24,377 bases of DNA, from NCBI GenBank assembly GCA_016297405.1, contig JAEDGP010000028.1:1-24377 (forward strand), read 5' to 3'. The notes under the pieces were generated by a model that worked only from the letters and a program-made list of their open reading frames with translations, was not told the origin of the DNA and searched no databases. The DNA is from Treponema sp. Its GTDB lineage: Bacteria > Spirochaetota > Spirochaetia > Treponematales > Treponemataceae. Positions 6,804-13,823 of the stretch are shown here, in pieces (position 1 is the first letter of the stretch; every line of letters begins with the position of its first letter). A program made the position numbers and the translations under genes.

Positions 6804-7382
6804 CTACTGAATCAATCCTTTGAAGCCAAGGAAAGCCAGGCTCAAAAGACTTGCTGCAATATAAAGGGATGGAGTGCCCTTGAATGCAGCAGGAATATTC
6901 GCAACCTTCATGCGGCTGCGAACGCCACTCATAACAACCATACTCAAAAGGAATCCCATTGCTGAACCGAATGCGTACATAAGGCTCTGGCCAAATTCAT
7001 AACCTTTTGAAAGACAGTTAATCGTAACACCAAGAACGGCACAGTTTGTGGTGATCAGGGCAAGATAAACACCCATTGCACTGTAAAGGCCTGGCATACA
7101 TTTATGAAGGAAGAATTCAACCAGCTGAACCAATGATGCAATAACAAGGATGAAAAACAAAGTCTGAAGAAATTCAAGTCCAAGAGGAACCATTACAAAT
7201 TTGTACAAAGGCCATGTAACAGCAGTTGCAAGTACGATTACAAAACTTGTGGCAAGTCCCATACCAGTGGCTTTTTCAGTTTCACTTGTCATACCGATAA
7301 AAGGACAAATGGCAAGATACTGGATGAAAACAACGTTATCGATAAGAGCAGATTTCAAGAATATGTTCAATGCGTCATTCAT
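6804..7382 (-). CDS. rnfA: RnfA, integral membrane subunit
   Basis: A 192-residue, almost wholly hydrophobic protein with about six membrane helices, the usual RnfA length. Typical features are the opening FLKSALIDNVVFIQYLAICPF, the conserved cysteine-bearing half-helices (LAICPFIG near the N-terminus and ITTNCAVLG in the second half), and the charge-poor loops. In Rnf and Na+-NQR (NqrE) complexes, RnfA and RnfE are paired inverted homologues that hold a shared Fe-S cluster in the membrane between their cysteines. Starts three bases after the rnfE stop. Confidence 0.96.
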   Translation of the reverse strand: MNDALNIFLKSALIDNVVFIQYLAICPFIGMTSETEKATGMGLATSFVIVLATAVTWPLYKFVMVPLGLEFLQTLFFILVIASLVQLVEFFLHKCMPGLYSAMGVYLALITTNCAVLGVTINCLSKGYEFGQSLMYAFGSAMGFLLSMVVMSGVRSRMKVANIPAAFKGTPSLYIAASLLSLAFLGFKGLIQ

Positions 7383-7385
7383 TTG

Positions 7386-8210
7386 CTACTCCTCCTTTTT
7401 TTCAACAGCTGAAGTTTCAGCAGGTTTTTCTTCATTAACTTTCTGAGCATCAGCCATAGCCTTTTTTGCAAGAGCTGCTTCCAGCAAAGCTTTTTTCTTT
7501 GCTTCAGCTTCTGCTTTTGCCTTAGCTTCTGCTGCCTGCGCTTCAGCTTTTTTCTGAGCCTTTATTGCATCGCGGTTAGCCTTATCCGCTGCATCAATTT
7601 TTGCCTGTTTTGCCTGTTTTGCACCCTGAACCATTGCAGCCAAAGCACCAAACACAAGAAATCCCCCAGGAGCACTGTTGAACATTCCGATGCGGTATGC
7701 TTCAGGAATTACGTCAATTTTTAATGCTGTACCAGCCATCAATGTGCCGCCGCCAAGAAGCTCACGGATAAATGAAATAAGCACCAGAACGATTGTATAG
7801 CCAATCCCCATTCCAATAGCATCAAGAATTGCATCAGAAATCTTGTTCTTTGACGCAAAAGCTTCAACACGACCCATGATGATACAGTTTACAACTATCA
7901 GCGGCAAAAATACGCCCAAGGCATCATACAAAGCCGTAACGTAAGCCTGAAGCACCAGCTGAACGATTGTTGTAAACGCTGCAATAATGATGATGAATAC
8001 AGGAAGACGAATTGCTCCTGGAATCAATTTTCTGAAAATACTGATAACGATCTCGCTCATCAAAAGAACGAATGTCATTCCGATTCCCATACCAAGGCCA
8101 TTGAAAATGCTGGTTGTAACACCAAGAGATGAACAAAGACCAATATTCAATACAAGAAGGGGATTTTCTTTTATGAAACCGTTTGTAAAAATCTGAAGGC
8201 GTCTATTCAT
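7386..8210 (-). CDS. rnfE: RnfE, integral membrane subunit with long charged tail
   Basis: A 274-residue homologue of RnfA and NqrD. The first 195 or so residues form the membrane core: FTNGFIKENPLLVLNIGLCS with its conserved cysteine, and LIVVNCIIMGRVEAFA with the second one. The remaining 75 or so residues are an added cytoplasmic tail made of Ala, Lys, Glu and Gln (for example AKAKAEAEAKKKALLEAALA), surely helical, possibly a coiled coil. Plain RnfE proteins of about 200-230 residues lack such a tail. The ATG overlaps the rnfG stop by eight bases (ATGAATAG), indicating coupled translation. Confidence 0.95.
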   Translation of the reverse strand: MNRRLQIFTNGFIKENPLLVLNIGLCSSLGVTTSIFNGLGMGIGMTFVLLMSEIVISIFRKLIPGAIRLPVFIIIIAAFTTIVQLVLQAYVTALYDALGVFLPLIVVNCIIMGRVEAFASKNKISDAILDAIGMGIGYTIVLVLISFIRELLGGGTLMAGTALKIDVIPEAYRIGMFNSAPGGFLVFGALAAMVQGAKQAKQAKIDAADKANRDAIKAQKKAEAQAAEAKAKAEAEAKKKALLEAALAKKAMADAQKVNEEKPAETSAVEKKEE

Positions 8211-8886
8211 TTGATGCCTCCTTTGATGAAGATTTTTCTGTTGCAGAAGAAACCGAATCAGATTCTTCTGACTGTAAAACTGGCTCTGGAGCTGAAGACC
8301 GACCCAAAATTGTCATTATTACTTCCGCACCCTTATCTGCAAGAGCTCCAACAGCTTTACTTGTGATTGTGGCCCCGGAAATAGCATCAAAATCCTCGCC
8401 CATTTCCACGCCATCCAAAGCATTTTTTCCTTCAAACTGATCGTAGAAAGTCATGCCATTGATCTTGAAAGTGGGATCGCTTGCCTTAAGTCCAAATCCA
8501 GGTGAATCTGTAAGCTCAAGGAATCTGAGTCCAGAAATCTGGCCATTGGAGCGAACACCAATTATGATTTTTCCTTTATCGTATGTTGGACCTGCAACCT
8601 GAACAACGCCACCAATAATCTGGCCGTCTTTCTTTGCAACATAAGAGTCGGAAACAGATATGGAACCTGAAGAAGCACCAGATGGAAGCTCAACCATTTC
8701 AAAAGCATCTGCATCTGCAAAAACTTCACGCATTGCGGCATTTGCTTTTTCGATATTGTTCTGCCTGATCTTTTCGGAGGTAAAATTATTCACAATTGCA
8801 AGAACCGTGCAGGAAGCAACCGCATAGCACACAAGGATTGCACCAAGACGAATCATTTCAAGAACAGAATTTTTTGATTCAGTCAT
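8203..8886 (-). CDS. rnfG: RnfG, FMN-carrying subunit
   Basis: A 227-residue protein with one N-terminal membrane helix (about 13-33) and an extracytoplasmic FMN-binding domain. The flavinylation motif D167-A-I-S-G-A-T173 is intact; FMN is joined through a phosphoester bond to the threonine by an ApbE-type transferase, which is coded divergently nearby. Conserved landmarks LTDSPGFGLKASD are present. The last 28 residues are an odd Ser/Glu-rich tail. The start overlaps the rnfD stop by one base (TAATG). Confidence 0.96.
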   Translation of the reverse strand: MTESKNSVLEMIRLGAILVCYAVASCTVLAIVNNFTSEKIRQNNIEKANAAMREVFADADAFEMVELPSGASSGSISVSDSYVAKKDGQIIGGVVQVAGPTYDKGKIIIGVRSNGQISGLRFLELTDSPGFGLKASDPTFKINGMTFYDQFEGKNALDGVEMGEDFDAISGATITSKAVGALADKGAEVIMTILGRSSAPEPVLQSEESDSVSSATEKSSSKEASNE

Positions 8887-9950
8887 TATTTTTCCTCCTT
8901 TTCTGAAGTTCCACCTGCCCCATTCTGTGAAGGACGAAGCACTGCATTACCCATATCAAATTCCATGTTGATTTTGGAAACATCGGAACGGCGGTTGCCT
9001 TTCTTTCCGTAACCGTACTTTCTGCAGGTAAGGTTATTCAAAAATGGAGCAAACGCATTCATGATAAGGATACTGAACATAACGCCTTCAGGATAACCGC
9101 CGAACTTTCTGATGAGGAAAGTGATCATGCCAGCACCAAAACCAAAGGCAAGTCTTCCATTTCCTGTTACAGGTGAAGTTGCATAGTCTGTGATCATGAA
9201 AGTAGCACCAAATATAAGGCCACCAGTAAGCAGAGTCTGAAGCACATCAGTGCCGGCAGTCTGCACACCAGATGAAAGTCCTGCAAGGAAGGTGCATGCA
9301 GCAACAGTTCCAACCATTGTCAAAGGTGCCCGCCAGTCAATAATTTTTATAAGAGCAAGAAAAGCAAAGGAAAGCAATATCAATGCAATTGATGTTTCAC
9401 CGATACAGCCGGCACGATTTCCAAGAAAATACTGAAGATAGTCAAAACTTTCCATTGTGCCGGCCTTGATTTTGCTTAAAGCAGTTGCAGAAGACACTGC
9501 ATCTGTTCCAGGTTCAGCCCAGGTAGCCCCAATTGCGGCTGGGAAACTGATGAAAAGAACAGCGCGTCCAGTTAAAGCTGGATTAAACACATTGCTTCCG
9601 ATACCACCAAACAAACCCTTGGCAACTACCATGGCAACCAGGTCGCCAAGAAGCACCATCCATACAGGTGTAGTGGAAGGAAGCACAAGGGCAAGCATTA
9701 TGCCGCTGACAACCGCAGAAAGATTGTTGATGCGAATCTTCTGAGCTGTAATTTTCTGGAACAAAGCTTCAAAGAACACACAGCCTGCCACAGACACAAG
9801 GATTACCGTCAAAGCCGCAATGCCAAAGAAATAGATTCCGGCGATCACTTCTGGAAGCAAAGCGAAAATCACTGCGGCCATGATTTTTTGAGTGGAAAAT
9901 CCTTCTGTAAAATGAGGACTTGATGAAAGATGAAATTTCAGGTCGGCCAT
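8886..9950 (-). CDS. rnfD: RnfD, integral membrane FMN-carrying subunit
   Basis: A 354-residue membrane protein related to NqrB. The RnfD signature GGIGSNVFNPALTGRA (about 115-130) is followed by the flavinylation motif D150-A-V-S-S-A-T156, a second threonine-linked FMN site. About nine membrane helices and FGGYPEGVMFSILIMNAFAP are as in the family. Works with RnfG to pass electrons across the membrane. TAATG one-base overlaps with both the preceding rnfC and the following rnfG. Confidence 0.96.
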   Translation of the reverse strand: MADLKFHLSSSPHFTEGFSTQKIMAAVIFALLPEVIAGIYFFGIAALTVILVSVAGCVFFEALFQKITAQKIRINNLSAVVSGIMLALVLPSTTPVWMVLLGDLVAMVVAKGLFGGIGSNVFNPALTGRAVLFISFPAAIGATWAEPGTDAVSSATALSKIKAGTMESFDYLQYFLGNRAGCIGETSIALILLSFAFLALIKIIDWRAPLTMVGTVAACTFLAGLSSGVQTAGTDVLQTLLTGGLIFGATFMITDYATSPVTGNGRLAFGFGAGMITFLIRKFGGYPEGVMFSILIMNAFAPFLNNLTCRKYGYGKKGNRRSDVSKINMEFDMGNAVLRPSQNGAGGTSEKEEK

Positions 9951-11359
9951 TATTTTGCCTCCTTTGGCTGATCAGCTGTTTTTTCTGCGGCTTCTGCTTC
10001 GGCTTTCTTTTTGGCAAGATCTGCCTTGATGCGATCTTCGGCCATTTTTGCGCGAACGATGCCTTTACCAAGACGAACACGCTGAACGATGCGGATATGT
10101 GAAGGACAAACGTATGCACAGCAGCCACATTCAATACAATCCATAAGGCCAAAGCGTTTTGCACCGTCTATGTCACCTGCTTTAAGAGAGCGAAGAATCA
10201 TTACAGGAGCAAGCATCATCGCACATGTATGTGCACAGGCGCCGCAGCTGATACAAGGATCTTCATCAAGCAGATATGTTTCCTTTTCTGTAAGGAAAGT
10301 CACACCACTGGTTCCTTTTGCAACCGGGAAAGCTGTTGTTGCCATGGCAAAACCCATCATTGGGCCGCCGGATACACATTTTACAGCTTCACCTTCCTTC
10401 AAATCGAATACAGAAGGCATAAGATCGCTAATCAGCGTTCCCACCGGAACACGGATGTTGCAAGGATTTTTAACGGCGCCGCCGCTTATTGTAAGGGCAC
10501 GATCAATCAAAGGCATGCCAAGACGACATGCATCACTGATTGCACATACAGTTCCTACGTTAGAAATAATACAGCCTGCATCGGCAGGAAGCTTAGCGCT
10601 TGGGATTTCAATTCCAAGACAGCTTTTAACGATGAATTTTTCTGATCCCTGAGGATATTTTGTCTTTACCAGACAAACAGACATGTCGTCGCCGTATCCC
10701 TTTTTATTGATTTCCTCTTCCAGAAGAGGTTTGATATATTCTTTGTTATCTTCCAGGGCGATTACACCACGAGCTCCGGTAATGTGCAAAATGATTGCAA
10801 GGCCGTCGATAAGCTTTTCAGGAGTTTCCTGCATTGTGCGCTCATCGCAAGTAATATAAGGTTCACATTCGGCAGCATTGACCAGAACATAATCGATTTC
10901 CTTATCTGCCGGTGGATTGAGCTTTACATGAGCTGGGAAAGATGCGCCTCCCATACCTACAATGCCGGCATCCCGAATACGATCCAGAACATCTTTTGTG
11001 TCGCATGCGAACGGGTCTATTGGTTCCATAAAATCAGTGCGGTCAGAGCCGTCTGCCTCAATCACGATACATGGAACTTCCTGGTTGCCTGTAACGATGC
11101 AGTTGCCGATTTTCTTGATTTTACCGGCCACAGAAGCGTGTACAGGACAGTTCATAAATTTGTCACCAGATGCAATTTTCTGACCTCTGGCAACTTCATC
11201 CCCTACTTGAACAAGAGGCGCATTTGGAGCACCTCCCATGGTTACTGGAATGGTAACAGTTTTGCTAGCCGGAAAAGCATCGGTAATTGGACATTTATTT
11301 GTCAATTCCTTCATCTCTTTCGGATGTATACCACGCCTAAAAGTGTGCAGTTTCTTCAT
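9950..11359 (-). CDS. rnfC: RnfC, NADH-facing iron-sulfur subunit
   Basis: About 469 residues from the ATG at 11357-11359 (MKKLHTFRRGIHPKEMKEL). A longer frame reaching 11392 would run through the promoter, so the shorter start is chosen. The order is: N-terminal RnfC barrel-sandwich part; the nucleotide/flavin-binding core with GMGGASFPAHVKL; an SLBB-like segment; and two four-cysteine clusters, CISCGACAHTCAMMLAP and CIECGCCAYVCPSHI. The end is a charged helical tail, AKMAEDRIKADLAKKKAEAE. The domain is the NAD+/NADH end of the Rnf complex. First gene of the operon, with the best promoter in the window. Start lacks a clear ribosome site and is probably leaderless or almost so. Confidence 0.95.
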   Translation of the reverse strand: MKKLHTFRRGIHPKEMKELTNKCPITDAFPASKTVTIPVTMGGAPNAPLVQVGDEVARGQKIASGDKFMNCPVHASVAGKIKKIGNCIVTGNQEVPCIVIEADGSDRTDFMEPIDPFACDTKDVLDRIRDAGIVGMGGASFPAHVKLNPPADKEIDYVLVNAAECEPYITCDERTMQETPEKLIDGLAIILHITGARGVIALEDNKEYIKPLLEEEINKKGYGDDMSVCLVKTKYPQGSEKFIVKSCLGIEIPSAKLPADAGCIISNVGTVCAISDACRLGMPLIDRALTISGGAVKNPCNIRVPVGTLISDLMPSVFDLKEGEAVKCVSGGPMMGFAMATTAFPVAKGTSGVTFLTEKETYLLDEDPCISCGACAHTCAMMLAPVMILRSLKAGDIDGAKRFGLMDCIECGCCAYVCPSHIRIVQRVRLGKGIVRAKMAEDRIKADLAKKKAEAEAAEKTADQPKEAK

Positions 11360-11368
11360 ATTGATAGA

Positions 11369-11397
11369 ATTATAGTATATGGAAAAAATCATGTCTA
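11369..11397 (-). promoter_or_regulatory. Promoter of the rnfCDGEAB operon
   Basis: On the minus strand: -35 TAGACA (11397-11392), 17-bp spacer, -10 TATAAT (11374-11369). This is one mismatch from the sigma-70 consensus over both boxes. The start codon is nine bases past the -10, so the 5' leader would be about three bases or none. Confidence 0.75.
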
Positions 11398-11426
11398 TTT
11401 TAATGTGATGGGCAAAACAGTCATTT

Positions 11427-11435
11427 TGATATAAG
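11427..11435 (+). promoter_or_regulatory. Extended -10 promoter of apbE
   Basis: TGATATAAG: TATAAG (11430-11435) with an upstream TGn. No convincing -35. The apbE ATG is at 11444, eight bases on, so a leaderless or almost leaderless message is expected. Lies back to back with the rnf promoter, about 30 bp apart. Confidence 0.5.
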
Positions 11436-11443
11436 ATTGGATT

Positions 11444-12508
11444 ATGACAAGATCAAAAAAAGCCTACATTTCTGGCGGTTTTCTCTTGACGGCAATAATT
11501 TTATTTGCTGCCCTCTACAGCTGCCAGAAAAAGAAGACAACATCAGAATCCTATTTTGAATCCATGAACACTTTCATGAAAGTCCAGTGCTACGGAGAAA
11601 ATTCCGCAAAAGCAAACCAGCAGGCACAAGAATGCATAACAAAGCTTGAACAGTATCTTTCCGTCACAAAACCGGAAAGCGACCTTTTTGCGCTGAACAC
11701 CATCTCCGAAGAAAACGAACTGCTTAGCGGCTACCCGATTTCATGTAAAATCCATCAGGAAACTGCCCAGATTCTTTCCTTCGCCCTTGATATGGCGGCA
11801 AAAACCGACGGTGCTTTTAACCCTTGTCTGTATCCGATTACAAAGGCCTGGGGCTTTACCACAAAAAAATACCAGGTACCAGACTGGAATCTGATCCATG
11901 AGCTTTTACGAAACACCGACTATCGCAAAGTTCGGGTGACAGACGATTCTGTTACACTTATAAGCGGAATGATGATTGACCTGGGGGCTGTAGGCAAAGG
12001 ATTTGCCGGTGACAAAGCCATAGAAATCATGAAAAGAAACGGCATCAAATCAGCAATTCTGGACCTGGGCGGAAACGTTCAGACTATCGGCTCAAAGCCA
12101 GACGGAAACCCATGGACAGTAGGCATTCGAGACCCATTTCAGCAAGGCATTGCCGCAAGCGTAAAAGTCATGGACAAGGCTGTAATAACAAGCGGCGGAT
12201 ACGAAAGGTTCTTCACAACTCCAGACGGCCGCAAATACATCCACATAATAGATAGCTCCACAGGCTTTCCTGTAGACAATGAAGTAGCCTCTGTAACGGC
12301 GATTGGCACAAGCGGCCTTTATTGCGACGCCCTTTCAACAAGCCTTTTTGTCATGGGTGTGCAAAAAGCAATTTCTTTCTGGAGGGCAGTTTCTGACTTT
12401 GACTTTGTGATGATCACCAAAGGCAAAAAGGCTTTCATTTCCAAAGGCCTTGCCGATTCCTTCAAGCTGGCAAAATCAAGCGACCTTGCAGTCATCGTAG
12501 TCGATTAG
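11444..12508 (+). CDS. apbE: ApbE-family FAD:protein FMN transferase, lipoprotein
   Basis: A 354-residue periplasmic enzyme that splits FAD and attaches FMN to threonine in the Dxx(S/T)xAT motif of RnfG and RnfD. It has a basic N-terminus, a membrane-spanning stretch and a lipobox ALYSC with C27 as the lipid site. The ApbE landmarks are MIDLGAVGKGFAGDKA, LDLGGNVQTIG, ITSGGYERFF, HIIDSSTGFPV and the metal-site DALSTSLFVMG. The known Treponema pallidum enzyme Ftp is also a lipoprotein with Mg-dependent FAD hydrolysis and flavin transfer, so the setting fits. Placed divergently from rnfC, its likely substrate operon. It ends 16 bases from the stop of the convergent gene. Confidence 0.95.
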   Translation: MTRSKKAYISGGFLLTAIILFAALYSCQKKKTTSESYFESMNTFMKVQCYGENSAKANQQAQECITKLEQYLSVTKPESDLFALNTISEENELLSGYPISCKIHQETAQILSFALDMAAKTDGAFNPCLYPITKAWGFTTKKYQVPDWNLIHELLRNTDYRKVRVTDDSVTLISGMMIDLGAVGKGFAGDKAIEIMKRNGIKSAILDLGGNVQTIGSKPDGNPWTVGIRDPFQQGIAASVKVMDKAVITSGGYERFFTTPDGRKYIHIIDSSTGFPVDNEVASVTAIGTSGLYCDALSTSLFVMGVQKAISFWRAVSDFDFVMITKGKKAFISKGLADSFKLAKSSDLAVIVVD

Positions 12509-12524
12509 AAAAAGCGGCACCTTT

Positions 12525-13091
12525 CTACCTTACATAAGGCTTTGTCCACTTGTAAAATTCTGGTGCCCAATAATCAATGAACCAGCCTCCATCATAAAAG
12601 CCGTTTTGATTTGCGGTAGGACTCACAAAAAGCACCTTCAACGGATTTTCCGTATCATAATTGAATTCGTTGGAAACCCAGTTGCCTTCTTCCATCTGAC
12701 CATCGCTTCGCGCACTGATTTTTACTCCATTCTGCTGGTCTTTTGGGGTGTACACTTTGATCTTGTATTTTCCTTTCTTTATGTTCAGATGAATCGCCAT
12801 GCCGCCGCTCAAATACCATTTTTTTCTGTAATAGTTCGCTTTTCTTGGAATTGAAACCCATTCGTAAGTTGCTTTTGCACAAGAATAGGTCACATCGTTG
12901 CCATCTTCGTCCAAAATCAAAAGCCAGCAGCGCACATCGTTCATGGCCCCTTTATTTTCGGGGCGATAGATTATCAGTTCCCAGGGATTGAATTTTATAT
13001 CTGGAGGATCCATTGAGAAGAGCATCTGGCTGGAAAAGGCGCATACAACAAAAAACATCATTCGCCTTGCGATTTTCACAAACTCTTTCAT
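12525..13091 (-). CDS. Secreted protein of unknown function
   Basis: A 188-residue protein with a signal peptide of about 27 residues (ARRMMFFVVCAFSSQMLFS). The mature part is rich in Trp, Tyr and Asn and appears to be all-beta. It opens DPPDIKFNPWELIIYRPENK and ends with a conserved-looking run around GNWVSNEFNYDTEN, LKVLFVSPTAN and DGGWFIDYWAPEFYKW. I recognise no named family; it may be a spirochaete-specific secreted family. No lipobox seen. Its ATG overlaps the stop of the upstream gene (ATGA, four bases), so translation is probably coupled to it. Confidence 0.85.
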   Translation of the reverse strand: MKEFVKIARRMMFFVVCAFSSQMLFSMDPPDIKFNPWELIIYRPENKGAMNDVRCWLLILDEDGNDVTYSCAKATYEWVSIPRKANYYRKKWYLSGGMAIHLNIKKGKYKIKVYTPKDQQNGVKISARSDGQMEEGNWVSNEFNYDTENPLKVLFVSPTANQNGFYDGGWFIDYWAPEFYKWTKPYVR

Positions 13092-13669
13092 GATTTAGAT
13101 AACTCAAATATTTTCTGATCTGTGATTTTAAGCGTAAATCCGCTTTTAAAGAAAAGCCCTTCCACAAAACTTTGCAGAAGTTCGTAATAAAAGCCAATGT
13201 CAAAACCGTTTCCATTCCAGGCCGTTTCATGGCTTTCAAAAATCTTTTTCCATATTATTTTACATTCGTTTTTTTCCAGAATCTCTTTTGTCTGTTCCCA
13301 AGGAAGCCCATCCAGCACAAGAGCACAATAAGAACAGAAAGCCTGCTCTGCATTTTCCACAACCGGCAGATTCAAAGCCTGGCCAGACCTTCTGCAAAAA
13401 TCAATCAAAGATTCCTTCATCGCTGGATTCAGATTCAGCAGACGATTCACCGCAAAAGCAAACCGTTTGTCTGCTATCTGTGTATAAAGGGAAAGAAACT
13501 GCTGTGGAGCCTGAGGATCTATTATCTGGTCATACCGGCCTTGAGGAATTGCACCACAATTCAAATCAACGTAATCTGCGAATTTTTCGTCGCCCCTATT
13601 CATGCCAAAGGCCACCAGCTGATTTGTGATTTCATCCAAAAGCATTATTCTGTTGAACTGATTTTTCAT
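13088..13669 (-). CDS. Unknown cytoplasmic protein
   Basis: About 193 residues from the ATG at 13667-13669 (MKNQFNRIMLLDEI). An earlier ATG at 13687 would lie inside the promoter. Mostly helical, no signal peptide or membrane span. It has several cysteines (CGAIP, CRRSG, CSYCALVL) and an aromatic run WNGNGFDIGFYYELL. No family recognised. First gene of a two-gene unit with the secreted protein, overlapping by ATGA. Confidence 0.8.
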   Translation of the reverse strand: MKNQFNRIMLLDEITNQLVAFGMNRGDEKFADYVDLNCGAIPQGRYDQIIDPQAPQQFLSLYTQIADKRFAFAVNRLLNLNPAMKESLIDFCRRSGQALNLPVVENAEQAFCSYCALVLDGLPWEQTKEILEKNECKIIWKKIFESHETAWNGNGFDIGFYYELLQSFVEGLFFKSGFTLKITDQKIFELSKS

Positions 13670-13676
13670 ATTTTTC

Positions 13677-13682
13677 AGTATA
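13677..13682 (-). promoter_or_regulatory. -10 box for the two-gene unit 13669-12525
   Basis: TATACT on the minus strand (13682-13677), seven bases before the chosen ATG. A weak -35-like TTAAAT sits at 13705-13700 with a 17-bp spacer. The geometry again predicts a leaderless message and supports the ATG at 13669. Confidence 0.45.
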
Positions 13683-13823
13683 ACCAAATAAATAGTTTTA
13701 TTTAACGAATTTATGGCTCATAATATATTGTTATCAGAAAAAACTGCCGATAATGGTTGTGGGTTTTTGTTTAAACTCGCATTTTCATAGATTTTGGATA
13801 ATTCCAGAATTAAGGACAACGAT

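Noticed and set aside
10089..11434. Several plus-strand open frames over rnfC
   Set aside because: All are antisense to a clear, conserved rnfC with intact motifs and have no protein-like pattern or ribosome site.
12506..12527. Inverted repeat TAGAAA...TTTCTA holding both convergent stop codons as a terminator
   Set aside because: Only a 6-bp AT-rich stem with no proper T-run; too weak to call.
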